This document shows positions 1-8,084 of a DNA stretch of 42,062 nucleotides, piece after piece. Position numbers and translations under genes: made by a program. Source of the stretch: Flavobacteriaceae bacterium (GTDB lineage Bacteria; Bacteroidota; Bacteroidia; Flavobacteriales; Flavobacteriaceae); NCBI GenBank assembly GCA_013373385.1, contig JABXHX010000004.1, positions 1-42,062 on the forward strand, given 5' to 3'. The notes under the pieces were generated by a model. That model was not told the origin of the DNA. It did not search any database and saw only the letters and a list, made by a program, of their open reading frames with translations. The stretch's first letter is position 1, and each line of letters begins with the position of its first letter.

Positions 1-69
1 CAGGTTGAAAACGGTGTAGCAGTTAGAATGGCTGTTATCTACTTATTAGCACAGCAGATAAAAAGATAA
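1..69 (+). CDS. pyrB: Aspartate carbamoyltransferase catalytic subunit, C-terminal end (partial)
   Basis: Only the last 22 codons are present; the reading frame is open from base 1 and stops with TAA at 67-69. The tail reads QVENGVAVRMAVIYLLAQ, which resembles the C-terminal helix of aspartate carbamoyltransferase, where a conserved 'NGV..RMAV' segment precedes the end. The enzyme condenses carbamoyl phosphate with aspartate in pyrimidine synthesis. The next gene starts 23 bp downstream on the same strand, so co-transcription is likely. The call rests on a short tail plus remembered gene order in flavobacteria (pyrB before a STAS-like gene and rnz), so it is probable rather than certain. Confidence 0.65.
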   Translation, partial: QVENGVAVRMAVIYLLAQQIKR

Positions 70-92
70 TTTGTTTTTAAATTTATTGACTT

Positions 93-425
93 ATGGAAAT
101 TACAACTACAGAAGCCTATTTTTTAATTACAAGCACAGAAGACTCGTTTGATGTTTTTTTTGAAAACTACAATTTGCAAAAAACTGATTTTGAAAAAAAT
201 CACACCATAATTCAACTTTCTGAAAACCTTAACACTACTATAAAACAATTGTCTTTATTTTTGGATATAGCTGCTACATACAGAAGTAATGGCATGTCTT
301 TTGTAGTGATTTGTAACGGAATTGACATTGATGATGTTCCAGATGAAATTAACATCGTCCCAACATTTACAGAAGCAGAAGATGTATTAGAGATGGAGGC
401 GATTGAGCGCGATTTAGGATTTTAA
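93..425 (+). CDS. Small STAS-like (SpoIIAA-like) protein
   Basis: A 110-residue cytoplasmic protein with no signal peptide or membrane segment. The pattern (strand, helix, strand 'SFVVICNG', acidic loop, then helix 'TEAEDVLEMEAIERDLGF') looks like the alternating alpha/beta fold of STAS or anti-sigma-antagonist domains. Homologues sit directly before ribonuclease Z in many flavobacteria and are sometimes misnamed after it. No phosphorylatable serine motif of the classical 'DSSG' type is visible, so a partner-switching role is not supported by sequence. It lies between pyrB and the sorting-domain protein with short gaps (23 and 25 bp), consistent with one transcript. Function is unknown. Confidence 0.6.
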   Translation: MEITTTEAYFLITSTEDSFDVFFENYNLQKTDFEKNHTIIQLSENLNTTIKQLSLFLDIAATYRSNGMSFVVICNGIDIDDVPDEINIVPTFTEAEDVLEMEAIERDLGF

Positions 426-450
426 AAAACACCAAACAACCGATAAAAGA

Positions 451-768
451 ATGCTAAAAAAAATACTTTTTGTACTATTTTTATGTATCTCAACTGCAAT
501 GTTTTCTCAAAAAACATTGCAAAAACTAACGGCTGCTCCAAATCCGTTTTACACAAACACATCAATAAAATTCACTGCAACAAAAAAAATCCCTGCTTTT
601 CTTATCGTCAAAAATGTATTAGGAAAAACTGTTTATAAAAAAAAGATTACTACTAAAATAGGCACCAATACAATTCCTTTTACTAGAGCCAATTTAAAAT
701 CTGGAATGTACATTTTTGCCATCCATAGCAAAAAAGAAATGGTTTCTAAACGTTTTGTTATTAAATGA
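451..768 (+). CDS. Minimal secreted protein: signal peptide plus T9SS type A sorting domain
   Basis: A 105-residue protein with a signal peptide (about residues 1-19, ending MFSQ) followed at once by what looks like a complete type IX secretion C-terminal sorting domain. The hallmarks are 'AAPNPF' near residue 29, a central 'GKTVYKKK' strand, 'LKSGMYIF', and a final 'KRFVIK'. Such domains normally sit at the end of large secreted enzymes or adhesins; here there is no cargo. Its stop codon overlaps the start of ribonuclease Z (ATGA, 765-768), so the two are translationally coupled. It may be a surface-attached mini-protein, a relic of a longer protein, or a protein using the fold for something else. 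Confidence 0.8.
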   Translation: MLKKILFVLFLCISTAMFSQKTLQKLTAAPNPFYTNTSIKFTATKKIPAFLIVKNVLGKTVYKKKITTKIGTNTIPFTRANLKSGMYIFAIHSKKEMVSKRFVIK

Positions 769-1679
769 ATTTAGAACTTACTATTTTAGGTTGTCATTCT
801 GCAACTCCACGAGTTAATTCGCATCCCACTGCACAATATTTAGAAATTAACAACCGTCATTTTTTAATTGATTGCGGTGAAGGCACACAACGTCAAATGC
901 GTAAATACAAAGTGGGTTTTTCTAAAATAAATCACATTTTTATTTCTCACTTACACGGTGATCACTTTTTTGGATTGATTGGGTTAATCTCTACATACGG
1001 AATTTTAAACAGAGAAAGAGAATTGCATATATACGGCCCAAAAGGCATAAAAGAATTGACATTATTACAATTAAAGCTATCGCAATCTCATGCAAAATAT
1101 CCTATCATTTTTCATGAGTTAACTTCTAAAAAAAGTGAACTAATTTTTGAAGATAAAATGGTTAGTGTCAGTACCATTCCGTTAAGTCATAGAGTATATA
1201 CTAATGGTTTCTTATTTAAAGAAAAAGAAAAAGCTAGAAAGCTACATATAGAAAACATACAGCAATATCCAGAAATTGAAACTTGCGATTATCATCACAT
1301 CAAAGCAGGTAAAGATATAACACTGACTAATGGAGAAGTTATTAAAAACAAAGAGTTAACTTTAGCTCCTGCCCAGCCAAAAAGCTATGCATTTTGCAGT
1401 GATACAGTTTACAAAGAAGATATTATACCCATTATAAAAAATGTTGATTTGCTGTACCACGAAACAACTTTTTTATCTGATAATGAATCCCTTGCTAAAA
1501 AAACAAAGCACGCAACTGCAAAACAAGCAGCACAAATTGCTCTAAAAGCAAATGTAAAACAATTGGTAATTGGTCATTATTCTAGTAGGTATAAAGACAT
1601 TCAACTTTTTAAGAAAGAAGCACAAGAAATATTTAGCCAAGTTATTTTAGCTGATGCTGGTAAAAAGATTTCTATTTAA
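765..1679 (+). CDS. rnz: Ribonuclease Z (tRNA 3' endonuclease)
   Basis: A 304-residue metallo-beta-lactamase-fold nuclease that cuts the 3' trailer from tRNA precursors. The zinc motif HLHGDH is at residues 62-67, preceded by 'LIDCGEGTQRQM' (about 34-45), which is characteristic of RNase Z/ElaC. Later metal ligands lie in 'FCSDTVY' and 'GHYSSRY'; 'LLYHETTF' is also typical. The length matches the short bacterial RNase Z form. The ATG overlaps the previous stop by 4 bp. The 3' end overlaps the convergent CoA-binding gene by 4 bp (1676-1679). Confidence 0.95.
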   Translation: MNLELTILGCHSATPRVNSHPTAQYLEINNRHFLIDCGEGTQRQMRKYKVGFSKINHIFISHLHGDHFFGLIGLISTYGILNRERELHIYGPKGIKELTLLQLKLSQSHAKYPIIFHELTSKKSELIFEDKMVSVSTIPLSHRVYTNGFLFKEKEKARKLHIENIQQYPEIETCDYHHIKAGKDITLTNGEVIKNKELTLAPAQPKSYAFCSDTVYKEDIIPIIKNVDLLYHETTFLSDNESLAKKTKHATAKQAAQIALKANVKQLVIGHYSSRYKDIQLFKKEAQEIFSQVILADAGKKISI

Positions 1680-2038
1680 TATTGATTGATACTTAATAGA
1701 ACAAGTGTACAAGCTTCTTCGGTTTCAATAGCATTTTCTTGTAACAATGCTCTAAATTCTTGGTTTTCTGTTCCCGGATTAAAGATAACTCTACGAGGTT
1801 TTAATTCTAAAATATAGTCATAATACTCTTTTTGTATCGTAGCATTTACATATAATGTTACAGTGTCTATATTTTTAAAAGACCGTTTTTCTGTTACAAT
1901 ATCTACATCTAACACACTTCCCTTTTTTACACCAATTGCTAGTGTATCAATAGTATTTGCTCTTAATTTCTTTATCGCCTTATTCGAATACCTCTCAGGA
2001 TTCATAGAAGCACCAATCACTAAAGTTCTTTTTTTCAT
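1676..2038 (-). CDS. CoA-binding domain protein (YccU-like)
   Basis: A 120-residue single-domain Rossmann-like protein of the CoA_binding_2 family. The start 'RTLVIGASMNPERYSNKAI' matches the family nucleotide-binding loop (GAS..P.R.S..A), and 'PRRVIFNPGTENQEF' followed by 'ETEEACTLVLL' matches its C-terminal half. Relatives bind CoA in crystal structures, but their cellular role is unclear. It is transcribed alone, convergent with rnz and divergent from the outer membrane protein at 2135; the promoter element at 2076-2083 probably serves it. Confidence 0.85.
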   Translation of the reverse strand: MKKRTLVIGASMNPERYSNKAIKKLRANTIDTLAIGVKKGSVLDVDIVTEKRSFKNIDTVTLYVNATIQKEYYDYILELKPRRVIFNPGTENQEFRALLQENAIETEEACTLVLLSINQY

Positions 2039-2075
2039 TTGTTAATATTACGTTAAAGCATGTTAAGTTTAGTAA

Positions 2076-2083
2076 CAAAGATA
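2076..2083 (-). promoter_or_regulatory. Candidate -7 promoter element for the CoA-binding gene
   Basis: Read on the minus strand this is TATCTTTG, an exact match to the Bacteroidota -7 consensus TAnnTTTG, 37 bp upstream of the ATG at 2038. A TTTG lies at 2108-2111, 24 bp further upstream, slightly too far for an ideal -33 element. Only the -7 part is convincing. Confidence 0.4.
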
Positions 2084-2134
2084 CAAAATGAAGCGTCTAC
2101 CTAACATCAAATCAAAACAACTTAAAATAAACAC

Positions 2135-4498
2135 ATGAAAAAATTAATCCTACTTTTTGTCTTGACGTTTAGCGTAAGTTCTTACGCACAACTTGACAAA
2201 AGTAAAATTGCTAGGCCAGGAATGATTTCTGGAAAAGTAATCGATCAAAAATCAAAAGAAGCATTACCTTATGTCAACATTGTTATTAAAGATGTTGCTA
2301 AAAAAATAATCACTGGTGGAATTACTGATTTAGATGGTAATTTTAAAATAAAAAACATTCCAGAGGGAACTAGTTTAGTTGAAATTCAGTTTATAGGATA
2401 CAAAACGTACTCAAAGCAGATTAGCATTAAAGGTTCTAATAATAAAATCAACCTTGGTACAATTGCACTTTCTGAAGATGCCACTACATTAGACGAAGTT
2501 GAAATTAGAGCAGAAACCTCTACCGTTACCCAAAAAATTGACAGAAAAGTAATCAATGTTGGTAAGGATTTAACATCTGTTGGAGCAACAGCTTCTGAGC
2601 TGCTAAACAATGTACAATCTGTGAGTGTTGATAGCCAGACTGGAGAATTATCTCTACGTGGCAACAGTAATGTAAGGGTATTAGTTGACGGAAAGCCTAC
2701 AAATATGAGTACTGCACAGTTATTACAACAGATTCCTTCTGCATCAATTAAAAGCATCGAGTTAATTACCAATCCGTCTGCAAAGTACAATCCAGAAGGA
2801 ATGAGTGGTATTATTAATATCATCTTAAATAAAAGAGCAAATATTGGTTTTAACGGATCTGTAAACTCTGGAATTACAAGAGGAGAATACACACGTTTAA
2901 ATGGTTCTTTAGACATGAACTATAAAACAGGAAAAGTAAACTTTTACACAAACTATGGTTTTAGAGATGGGAAAAACGGTGGTAAAGGACACGTTACAAG
3001 AACAGGAGCCAATGCTTCTAGACAAGAGTTTGAGTTTTTAAATGACAACAGATCTCATTTAATAAAATTGGGTGCAGATATTTACATCAACAAAAAGAAT
3101 ACATTGTCTATGTATACAACTCAAAATTTTTCTGATGGTCTAGGTACTGGATCAACAAAAGTTTTTGACTCCAATAACACCTTATTAATTGATGCCCCTT
3201 TTACTGCAAATTCTAACGGAAATAGATCTAGTGCTTATAACTTTAATTACAAGTTAGACTTCAACAAAAAAGGACATAATTTAGAACTAGAAGCAACTTT
3301 TTCTGATGCTAATTCTCCTGAATATGCAGTACGTAATACGGGTACCGAAGACATTAGCAATAAAAGAAGCAATACATTGTTTAATATTGATTATACCAAC
3401 CCAATTTCAAAAAATGGTAAATTAGAATTGGGTGCAGAAATCAGAATCAATGAAACTGATAATATTAACAACAACACTAATGCCTTAAATTCGTCTTTTA
3501 GCTACGACAGAAAAATGTATTCTGCCTATATAAACTACGGATACCAATTTAAAAAAGTAACCATGCAACTTGGTGCACGTTTTGAGCAGTACAATGTAGA
3601 CGGACTTTTTAAAGAAGAAACTAAAGCTGATAAACCTTATACAAATGATATTTTTAGTGTATATCCATCTGCTTTTTTTACATATAGCGCATCAGATAAA
3701 AACCAATGGCAATTTAGTTACAGCAGAAGAGTTGATAGACCTTCTATACAGCAAGTAAATCCGATTAGGGAGTGGAGCACACCATTAGTAACCTCTTTAG
3801 GAAACCCAGATTTATTGCCTCAGTTTACAAATTCTTTTGAAATAAACTACACTCGCAGATTAAAAAAAGGATCATTATCTTTAGGTACATTCTTTAGAAG
3901 AGTAAATGATGAAATTTCTACAATTCTATACAAAGACCCTAACGACCCAACAAATACAAAACAAATTAAATCTGATGAAAACTTTGATGCAAACAACAGA
4001 TATGGTTTCGAAGCTTCTTTAAACTATAGGCTTGCAAAATGGTGGAGAGTAAACTCAAGTATGGATTTTTACTCGCAAAAATTAAGAGGTGTTGTTGCCA
4101 ACCAACAAAGTGAAGTAACCAACAGTGCTTTTAATGTAAGAGTTAGCAATAGCATTACAGCAACCAATAACTTACGTTTCCAAGTTTTTGCTATGTACAG
4201 AGGCGCAAACAGAAGCTTACAATTTGATGCAAAAGACATGTGGATGGCAGCAGCAGGTGCAAATTACCGAATCTTAAAAGGAAAAGGTAGCTTAAACTTT
4301 AGAGTGAATGATATTTTTAGAACAGCAAGGTTTAGGTTTTCTACTACTACTCCGTTTACACAAAGCGGTCAGTTTAGAGGAGATAGTCAAGCTGTATCAC
4401 TTGGATTTAATTACAGATTTGGTGGTGGTAAAAACCGTGCTAAATCTAGAAGACAAAGAGACGATAACGAGAAAAAAGGTGGTGGAGGTTTCATTTAA
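2135..4498 (+). CDS. TonB-dependent-receptor-like outer membrane beta-barrel family protein
   Basis: A 787-residue outer membrane protein. A signal peptide (residues 1-19, ending SYAQ) is followed by a carboxypeptidase-regulatory-like beta-sandwich (about 30-110, 'ISGKVIDQKSKEALPYVNI'). Next comes a plug domain (about 130-230, with 'GELSLRGNSNVRVLVDGKP' and 'PSAKYNPEGMSGIINI') and then a long barrel. This is the flavobacterial OMP_b-brl_3 type rather than a classic SusC. After the last barrel strand ('SLGFNYRFGGG') comes a basic, glycine-rich tail of about 25 residues, a feature I recall in relatives. No SusD partner is adjacent, so the substrate cannot be inferred. It stands alone and is followed by a strong terminator. 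Confidence 0.9.
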   Translation: MKKLILLFVLTFSVSSYAQLDKSKIARPGMISGKVIDQKSKEALPYVNIVIKDVAKKIITGGITDLDGNFKIKNIPEGTSLVEIQFIGYKTYSKQISIKGSNNKINLGTIALSEDATTLDEVEIRAETSTVTQKIDRKVINVGKDLTSVGATASELLNNVQSVSVDSQTGELSLRGNSNVRVLVDGKPTNMSTAQLLQQIPSASIKSIELITNPSAKYNPEGMSGIINIILNKRANIGFNGSVNSGITRGEYTRLNGSLDMNYKTGKVNFYTNYGFRDGKNGGKGHVTRTGANASRQEFEFLNDNRSHLIKLGADIYINKKNTLSMYTTQNFSDGLGTGSTKVFDSNNTLLIDAPFTANSNGNRSSAYNFNYKLDFNKKGHNLELEATFSDANSPEYAVRNTGTEDISNKRSNTLFNIDYTNPISKNGKLELGAEIRINETDNINNNTNALNSSFSYDRKMYSAYINYGYQFKKVTMQLGARFEQYNVDGLFKEETKADKPYTNDIFSVYPSAFFTYSASDKNQWQFSYSRRVDRPSIQQVNPIREWSTPLVTSLGNPDLLPQFTNSFEINYTRRLKKGSLSLGTFFRRVNDEISTILYKDPNDPTNTKQIKSDENFDANNRYGFEASLNYRLAKWWRVNSSMDFYSQKLRGVVANQQSEVTNSAFNVRVSNSITATNNLRFQVFAMYRGANRSLQFDAKDMWMAAAGANYRILKGKGSLNFRVNDIFRTARFRFSTTTPFTQSGQFRGDSQAVSLGFNYRFGGGKNRAKSRRQRDDNEKKGGGGFI

Positions 4499-4528
4499 AC
4501 CAAGAACCATCAGAGAATTATTTGAATT

Positions 4529-4558
4529 AAAAAACCGAAGCAAATGCTTCGGTTTTTT
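4529..4558. terminator. Bidirectional rho-independent terminator
   Basis: Perfect hairpin with arms 4529-4541 (AAAAAACCGAAGC) and 4546-4558 around an AAAT loop. A T run follows on both strands. It separates the outer membrane protein gene (+, ending 4498) from the convergent FabH-like gene (-, ending 4578) and can serve both. Confidence 0.9.
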
Positions 4559-4577
4559 AATTCTTTTAAGTTTAGGT

Positions 4578-5588
4578 TTACCAACGTATAATTACAGAAC
4601 CCCAAGTAAATCCACTTCCAAACGCCGCAAGCACCACCAAATCTCCATCGTTAATTTTACCCTTTTCCCAAGCTTCTGTCAACGCAATGATTACCGACGC
4701 TGCCGTTGTATTTCCATACTTCATAATATTGTTATACACTTTATCATCGGTCAATCTAAATTTCTTTTGAATAAATTGTGCGATGCGTAAATTTGCTTGA
4801 TGCGGAATTAACATATCTATGGCATCTTTCTCTAAATTGTTAGCTTGTAAACCTTCTACTATAGCTTCCGAAAAACGGGTTACTGCATGTTTAAACACGA
4901 ACTGACCATTCATATATGGGTAATAAGAAGTATCGTCTGGGTCGTTTGCTTCCATAATTTCTGGAACCCAACGAGAGGTTGATGGACCAATCAAAGCCAA
5001 TTCTTTTGCGTGTTTTCCTTCAGAATGTAAATGAGAAGATAAAATCCCCTTTCCTTTTTCTTCAGTTCTCGATAAAACCGCAGCTCCAGCTCCATCACCA
5101 AAAATTACAGTAACTCCTCTTCCTCTAGTAGAGCGCTCTAAACCTCCTGAATGATTCTCTGAACCAATTACTAAAATGTTTTTATACATTCCTGTTTTGA
5201 TAAACTGATCGGCAACAGATAATGAATAGATAAAACCAGAACATTGATTACGAACATCTAAAGCCCCAATAGTTGGCATTTCTAGTAAATCTTGAATCTG
5301 AACACCACCTCCAGGAAAATAATAATCTGGACTCAAGGTAGCAAACACAATAAAGTCAATATCATCCTTTGTTAAACCAGCTCTTTCTATCGCTATTTTA
5401 GCCGCCTTTGCTCCCATTACTGCTGTAGTATCACCAGTTTTAGGATCAATCCATCTACGTTCTTTGATACCCGTTCTTTCCTGTATCCACTCATCACTTG
5501 TATCCATCCATTGTTTCAAATCATTATTAGTAACTACATTTTCTGGAACGTAATACCCTAAACCTGTTATTTTTGAATTATACATCAT
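4578..5588 (-). CDS. fabH: 3-oxoacyl-ACP synthase III family protein (FabH-like)
   Basis: A 336-residue thiolase-fold condensing enzyme. The catalytic triad is visible: Cys116 in 'RNQCSGFIYSL', His263 in 'IPHQANLRIA' and Asn293 in 'KYGNTTAAS'. The N-terminal 'GYYVPENVVTN' and 'WIQERTGIKERRW' are typical. FabH starts fatty acid synthesis by condensing acyl-CoA with malonyl-ACP. Flavobacteria often carry several FabH paralogues; this copy has no rpmF, plsX or other fab gene beside it, so it could be a second synthase with a different primer preference. Two ATG codons in a row make the exact start ambiguous by one residue. It has a good promoter at 5627-5657. Confidence 0.88.
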   Translation of the reverse strand: MMYNSKITGLGYYVPENVVTNNDLKQWMDTSDEWIQERTGIKERRWIDPKTGDTTAVMGAKAAKIAIERAGLTKDDIDFIVFATLSPDYYFPGGGVQIQDLLEMPTIGALDVRNQCSGFIYSLSVADQFIKTGMYKNILVIGSENHSGGLERSTRGRGVTVIFGDGAGAAVLSRTEEKGKGILSSHLHSEGKHAKELALIGPSTSRWVPEIMEANDPDDTSYYPYMNGQFVFKHAVTRFSEAIVEGLQANNLEKDAIDMLIPHQANLRIAQFIQKKFRLTDDKVYNNIMKYGNTTAASVIIALTEAWEKGKINDGDLVVLAAFGSGFTWGSVIIRW

Positions 5589-5626
5589 TTACTGTCGTTC
5601 TTTTATCGTTTACAAAAATTATCTAT

Positions 5627-5657
5627 CAAACTTACTAATTTATTTATATCTTTACAA
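5627..5657 (-). promoter_or_regulatory. Promoter of the fabH-like gene
   Basis: On the minus strand a TTG (5657-5655) is separated by 20 bp from TAAGTTTG (5634-5627), a full match to the Bacteroidota primary-sigma pattern TTG-N17-20-TAnnTTTG. Transcription would begin near 5621, giving a leader of about 33 nt before the ATG at 5588. Confidence 0.65.
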
Positions 5658-5709
5658 CAAGGTAGTGGTATATAAAAATATACAAACAGCTATAACCAAA
5701 CTTAAACCT

Positions 5710-5740
5710 AACGTCAATGAATTTACATTGGCGTTTTTTT
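5710..5740 (+). terminator. Orphan intergenic terminator hairpin upstream of htpG
   Basis: Arms 5710-5719 and 5726-5735 pair over 10 bp with one G-T pair, followed by a run of seven T at 5734-5740, so it points along the plus strand. The gene to its left runs away on the minus strand, so no annotated gene reads into it. It could end a short RNA starting around 5660, or act as a leader attenuator if htpG transcription starts further upstream than the repeat at 5742. Confidence 0.65.
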
Positions 5741-5741
5741 A

Positions 5742-5777
5742 TGTCATCTTGTCACAAAATAGTATTTGGTATTTTTT
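5742..5777 (+). promoter_or_regulatory. htpG upstream direct repeat and candidate heat-shock promoter
   Basis: TGTCA occurs at 5742-5746 and again at 5750-5754 (period 8 bp). After 15 bp comes TATTTTTT (5770-5777), close to TAnnTTTG. The same repeat with the same spacing lies in front of dnaK at 35140-35152. The second TGTCA sits about where a -33 element would be, so the motif may be the promoter of an alternative sigma factor or an operator overlapping it. Confidence 0.5.
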
Positions 5778-5829
5778 TTGACTATTTCAATCTAAATAAT
5801 TAAAAACTAAAATTTTAAACATATACATT

Positions 5830-7722
5830 ATGAGTAAAGGAAATATTAATGTTTCGGTAGAAAATATTTTCCCGTTAATTAAAAAATTCTTGTATTCTGA
5901 TCACGAAATATTTTTACGTGAATTAATTTCTAACGGGACAGACGCTACTACTAAGCTAAAGCATTTAATTGCAATTGGAGAAGCTAAAGTTGAATATGGA
6001 AACCCTCAAATTGAAGTTAGCATTGATAAAGATGCAAAAACTCTTACCATAAAAGATCAAGGGTTAGGAATGACTGCTGATGAAGTTGAAAAATACATCA
6101 ATCAAATTGCTTTCTCTGGTGCTGAAGAGTTCTTAGAAAAATACAAAGACACGAATAATGATACTGGTGTAATTGGTCATTTTGGATTAGGATTTTACTC
6201 TGCATTTATGGTAGCTGATAAAGTAGAAATTATTACTAAGTCTTTTAAAGATGAGCCTGCAGCTCATTGGACTTGTGATGGTTCTCCAGAATATACATTA
6301 GTTGAACATGATAAATCTGATAGAGGAACAGAAATTATTTTACACATTTCTGAAGATGAAAAAGATTTCTTAGAAGATTCTAAAATTTCTGGATTATTAA
6401 CAAAATACAATCGTTTTAATCAGATTCCAATTAAGTTCGGAACAAAAGAAGAAACTTTACCGTTACCTGAAGATGCAGATAAAGATGCAAAACCAGAAAC
6501 AAAGACAGTTGACAATATCATTAATAATACAAATCCGGCTTGGACAAAAAAACCTGCTGATTTAGAAGATGAAGATTATAAAAACTTCTACAGAGAATTG
6601 TACCCAATGCAATTTGAAGAATCTTTATTTCACATTCACTTAAATGTAGATTATCCATTTAACTTAACCGGAATTTTATACTTCCCAAAGTTGAGTCCAA
6701 ATATGGATATGCAAAAAGACAAAATTCAATTATATCAAAACCAAGTTTTTGTAACTGATAATGTAGAAGGAATTGTACCAGATTTCTTACAAATGTTAAA
6801 AGGGGTGATTGACTCTCCAGACATCCCGTTAAACGTTTCTCGTTCATATTTACAAGCTGATGGAGCAGTAAAGAAAATCTCTGGCTATATCACTAAAAAA
6901 GTAGCTGACAAGTTAACTTCTTTATTTAAAAACAATCGTGAGGATTTTGAAGCGAAATGGAACGACATCAAAGTTATTATTGAATACGGAATGTTATCTG
7001 AAGAAAAGTTCTTTGATAAAGCAAAGAAGTTTGCATTATATCCATCAGTAGAAGATAAATTCTACACATTTGATGAGTTTATTGAAAAAACAAAAGATGC
7101 TCAAACTGATAAAGATGGAAATCATGTAATCTTATATGCTGCGCATAAAGATGCACAGCATAGTTATATAGAAGATGCAAAAGCAAAAGGATATGAAGTG
7201 TTATTATTAGACTCTCCAATTGTATCTCATTTAATGCAAAAACTTGAAACTTCATCTGGTGACGCAAAAATACAATTTAAGCGTGTAGATGCAGATCATA
7301 TTGACAATTTGATTAAGAAAGACGATACGGTTATTTCTAAATTAACAGATGAAGAAAAAGAAACCTTAAAGCCAATTATTGAAGCTGCTGTACCAAAAGA
7401 AACCTATACCGTTCAGTTAGAAGCAATGGATTCTAATGCTTCTCCGTTTTTAATTACGGTTCCAGAGTTTATGCGTAGAATGAAAGAAATGAGCGCTTCT
7501 GGTGGTGGTGGAATGATGGGAATGGGCAATATGCCAGATATGTACAACTTGGTTGTGAATACCAACCATGAATTAGTTGGACAAATCTTAAACACCAAAA
7601 CTGCAAAAAAACAAGAACGCTTAATCAAGCAAGCATTTGATTTAGCGAAGTTATCTCAAAACCTTTTACATGGTAAAGATTTAACAAACTTTATTAAACG
7701 TAGTTACGATTTGATTAAATAA
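5830..7722 (+). CDS. htpG: Molecular chaperone HtpG (Hsp90)
   Basis: A 630-residue cytosolic Hsp90 chaperone. The GHKL ATPase domain is clear: Glu31 and Asn35 in 'RELISNGTDA', 'IKDQGLGM' near 74-81, and 'GHFGLGFYSAFM' near 116-127. The middle domain holds the conserved 'VFVTDN' and 'VSRSYLQ' segments. A glycine/methionine-rich insert (about 552-565, 'SASGGGGMMGMGN') lies in the C-terminal dimerisation region. HtpG helps fold and remodel client proteins under heat and other stress. The gene is monocistronic: a regulatory repeat lies upstream and a terminator follows 20 bp after the stop. Confidence 0.97.
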   Translation: MSKGNINVSVENIFPLIKKFLYSDHEIFLRELISNGTDATTKLKHLIAIGEAKVEYGNPQIEVSIDKDAKTLTIKDQGLGMTADEVEKYINQIAFSGAEEFLEKYKDTNNDTGVIGHFGLGFYSAFMVADKVEIITKSFKDEPAAHWTCDGSPEYTLVEHDKSDRGTEIILHISEDEKDFLEDSKISGLLTKYNRFNQIPIKFGTKEETLPLPEDADKDAKPETKTVDNIINNTNPAWTKKPADLEDEDYKNFYRELYPMQFEESLFHIHLNVDYPFNLTGILYFPKLSPNMDMQKDKIQLYQNQVFVTDNVEGIVPDFLQMLKGVIDSPDIPLNVSRSYLQADGAVKKISGYITKKVADKLTSLFKNNREDFEAKWNDIKVIIEYGMLSEEKFFDKAKKFALYPSVEDKFYTFDEFIEKTKDAQTDKDGNHVILYAAHKDAQHSYIEDAKAKGYEVLLLDSPIVSHLMQKLETSSGDAKIQFKRVDADHIDNLIKKDDTVISKLTDEEKETLKPIIEAAVPKETYTVQLEAMDSNASPFLITVPEFMRRMKEMSASGGGGMMGMGNMPDMYNLVVNTNHELVGQILNTKTAKKQERLIKQAFDLAKLSQNLLHGKDLTNFIKRSYDLIK

Positions 7723-7742
7723 GTAATTATTCATTATAATAT

Positions 7743-7775
7743 AAAACCTCTTTGTAAAAACAAAGAGGTTTTTTT
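7743..7775 (+). terminator. Rho-independent terminator after htpG
   Basis: Hairpin of arms 7743-7754 and 7761-7772 (AACCTCTTTG against CAAAGAGGTT at its core) with loop TAAAAA and a T tract ending at 7775. It lies just downstream of the htpG stop. Confidence 0.9.
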
Positions 7776-7805
7776 GTACCTTGTAGTATCAAAATTCACA
7801 CAATT

Positions 7806-8084
7806 ATGAGTACAAAAACTTTTTACAATAGTGTTAGTTTTATTGCTGGATTACTCATTTTTATCATTGGGTTATTGAATTTATTTAGAGGTGATGACTC
7901 TTGGTTAGGTGTAGCTTTTATTACCCTTTCATTTATTTATATTCCTGCTGCAAATAAAGTTTTTAAAAAGACCTTTGGGTTTTCAGTACATTATTTGGTA
8001 AAGATTATATTGGCTGCAATTTTGTTATGGATTTCTATGGCAGTTGGTGCTATTGCTGAAGGATTTTATCCAGAAATTATTTAA
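7806..8084 (+). CDS. Small membrane protein, unknown function
   Basis: A 92-residue protein with three predicted membrane segments (about residues 9-27, 34-48 and 64-86) and short loops; the first loop carries 'RGDDSW'. I do not recognise a named family. Its stop abuts the start codon of the methyltransferase-like gene (TAAATG), so the two are probably co-translated, with the GNAT gene as a third member. Its own promoter is not obvious; the htpG terminator lies about 30 bp upstream. Confidence 0.7.
   Translation: MSTKTFYNSVSFIAGLLIFIIGLLNLFRGDDSWLGVAFITLSFIYIPAANKVFKKTFGFSVHYLVKIILAAILLWISMAVGAIAEGFYPEII

Noticed and set aside
2386..2916. Long minus-strand open frame of 176 codons inside the outer membrane protein gene
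   Set aside because: It is antisense to a clear TonB-receptor-like gene, has no recognisable domain and reflects codon bias of the real gene.
4308..4790. 160-codon plus-strand open frame spanning the end of the outer membrane gene, the terminator and the end of fabH
   Set aside because: It crosses a strong terminator and two convergent genes in the wrong frame; the protein has no family features.
5860..5960. HtpG ATP-site variant 'SNGTDA' instead of 'SNASDA'
   Set aside because: Glu31, Asn35 and Asp38 are all kept, and I recall this variant as normal in flavobacterial HtpG.
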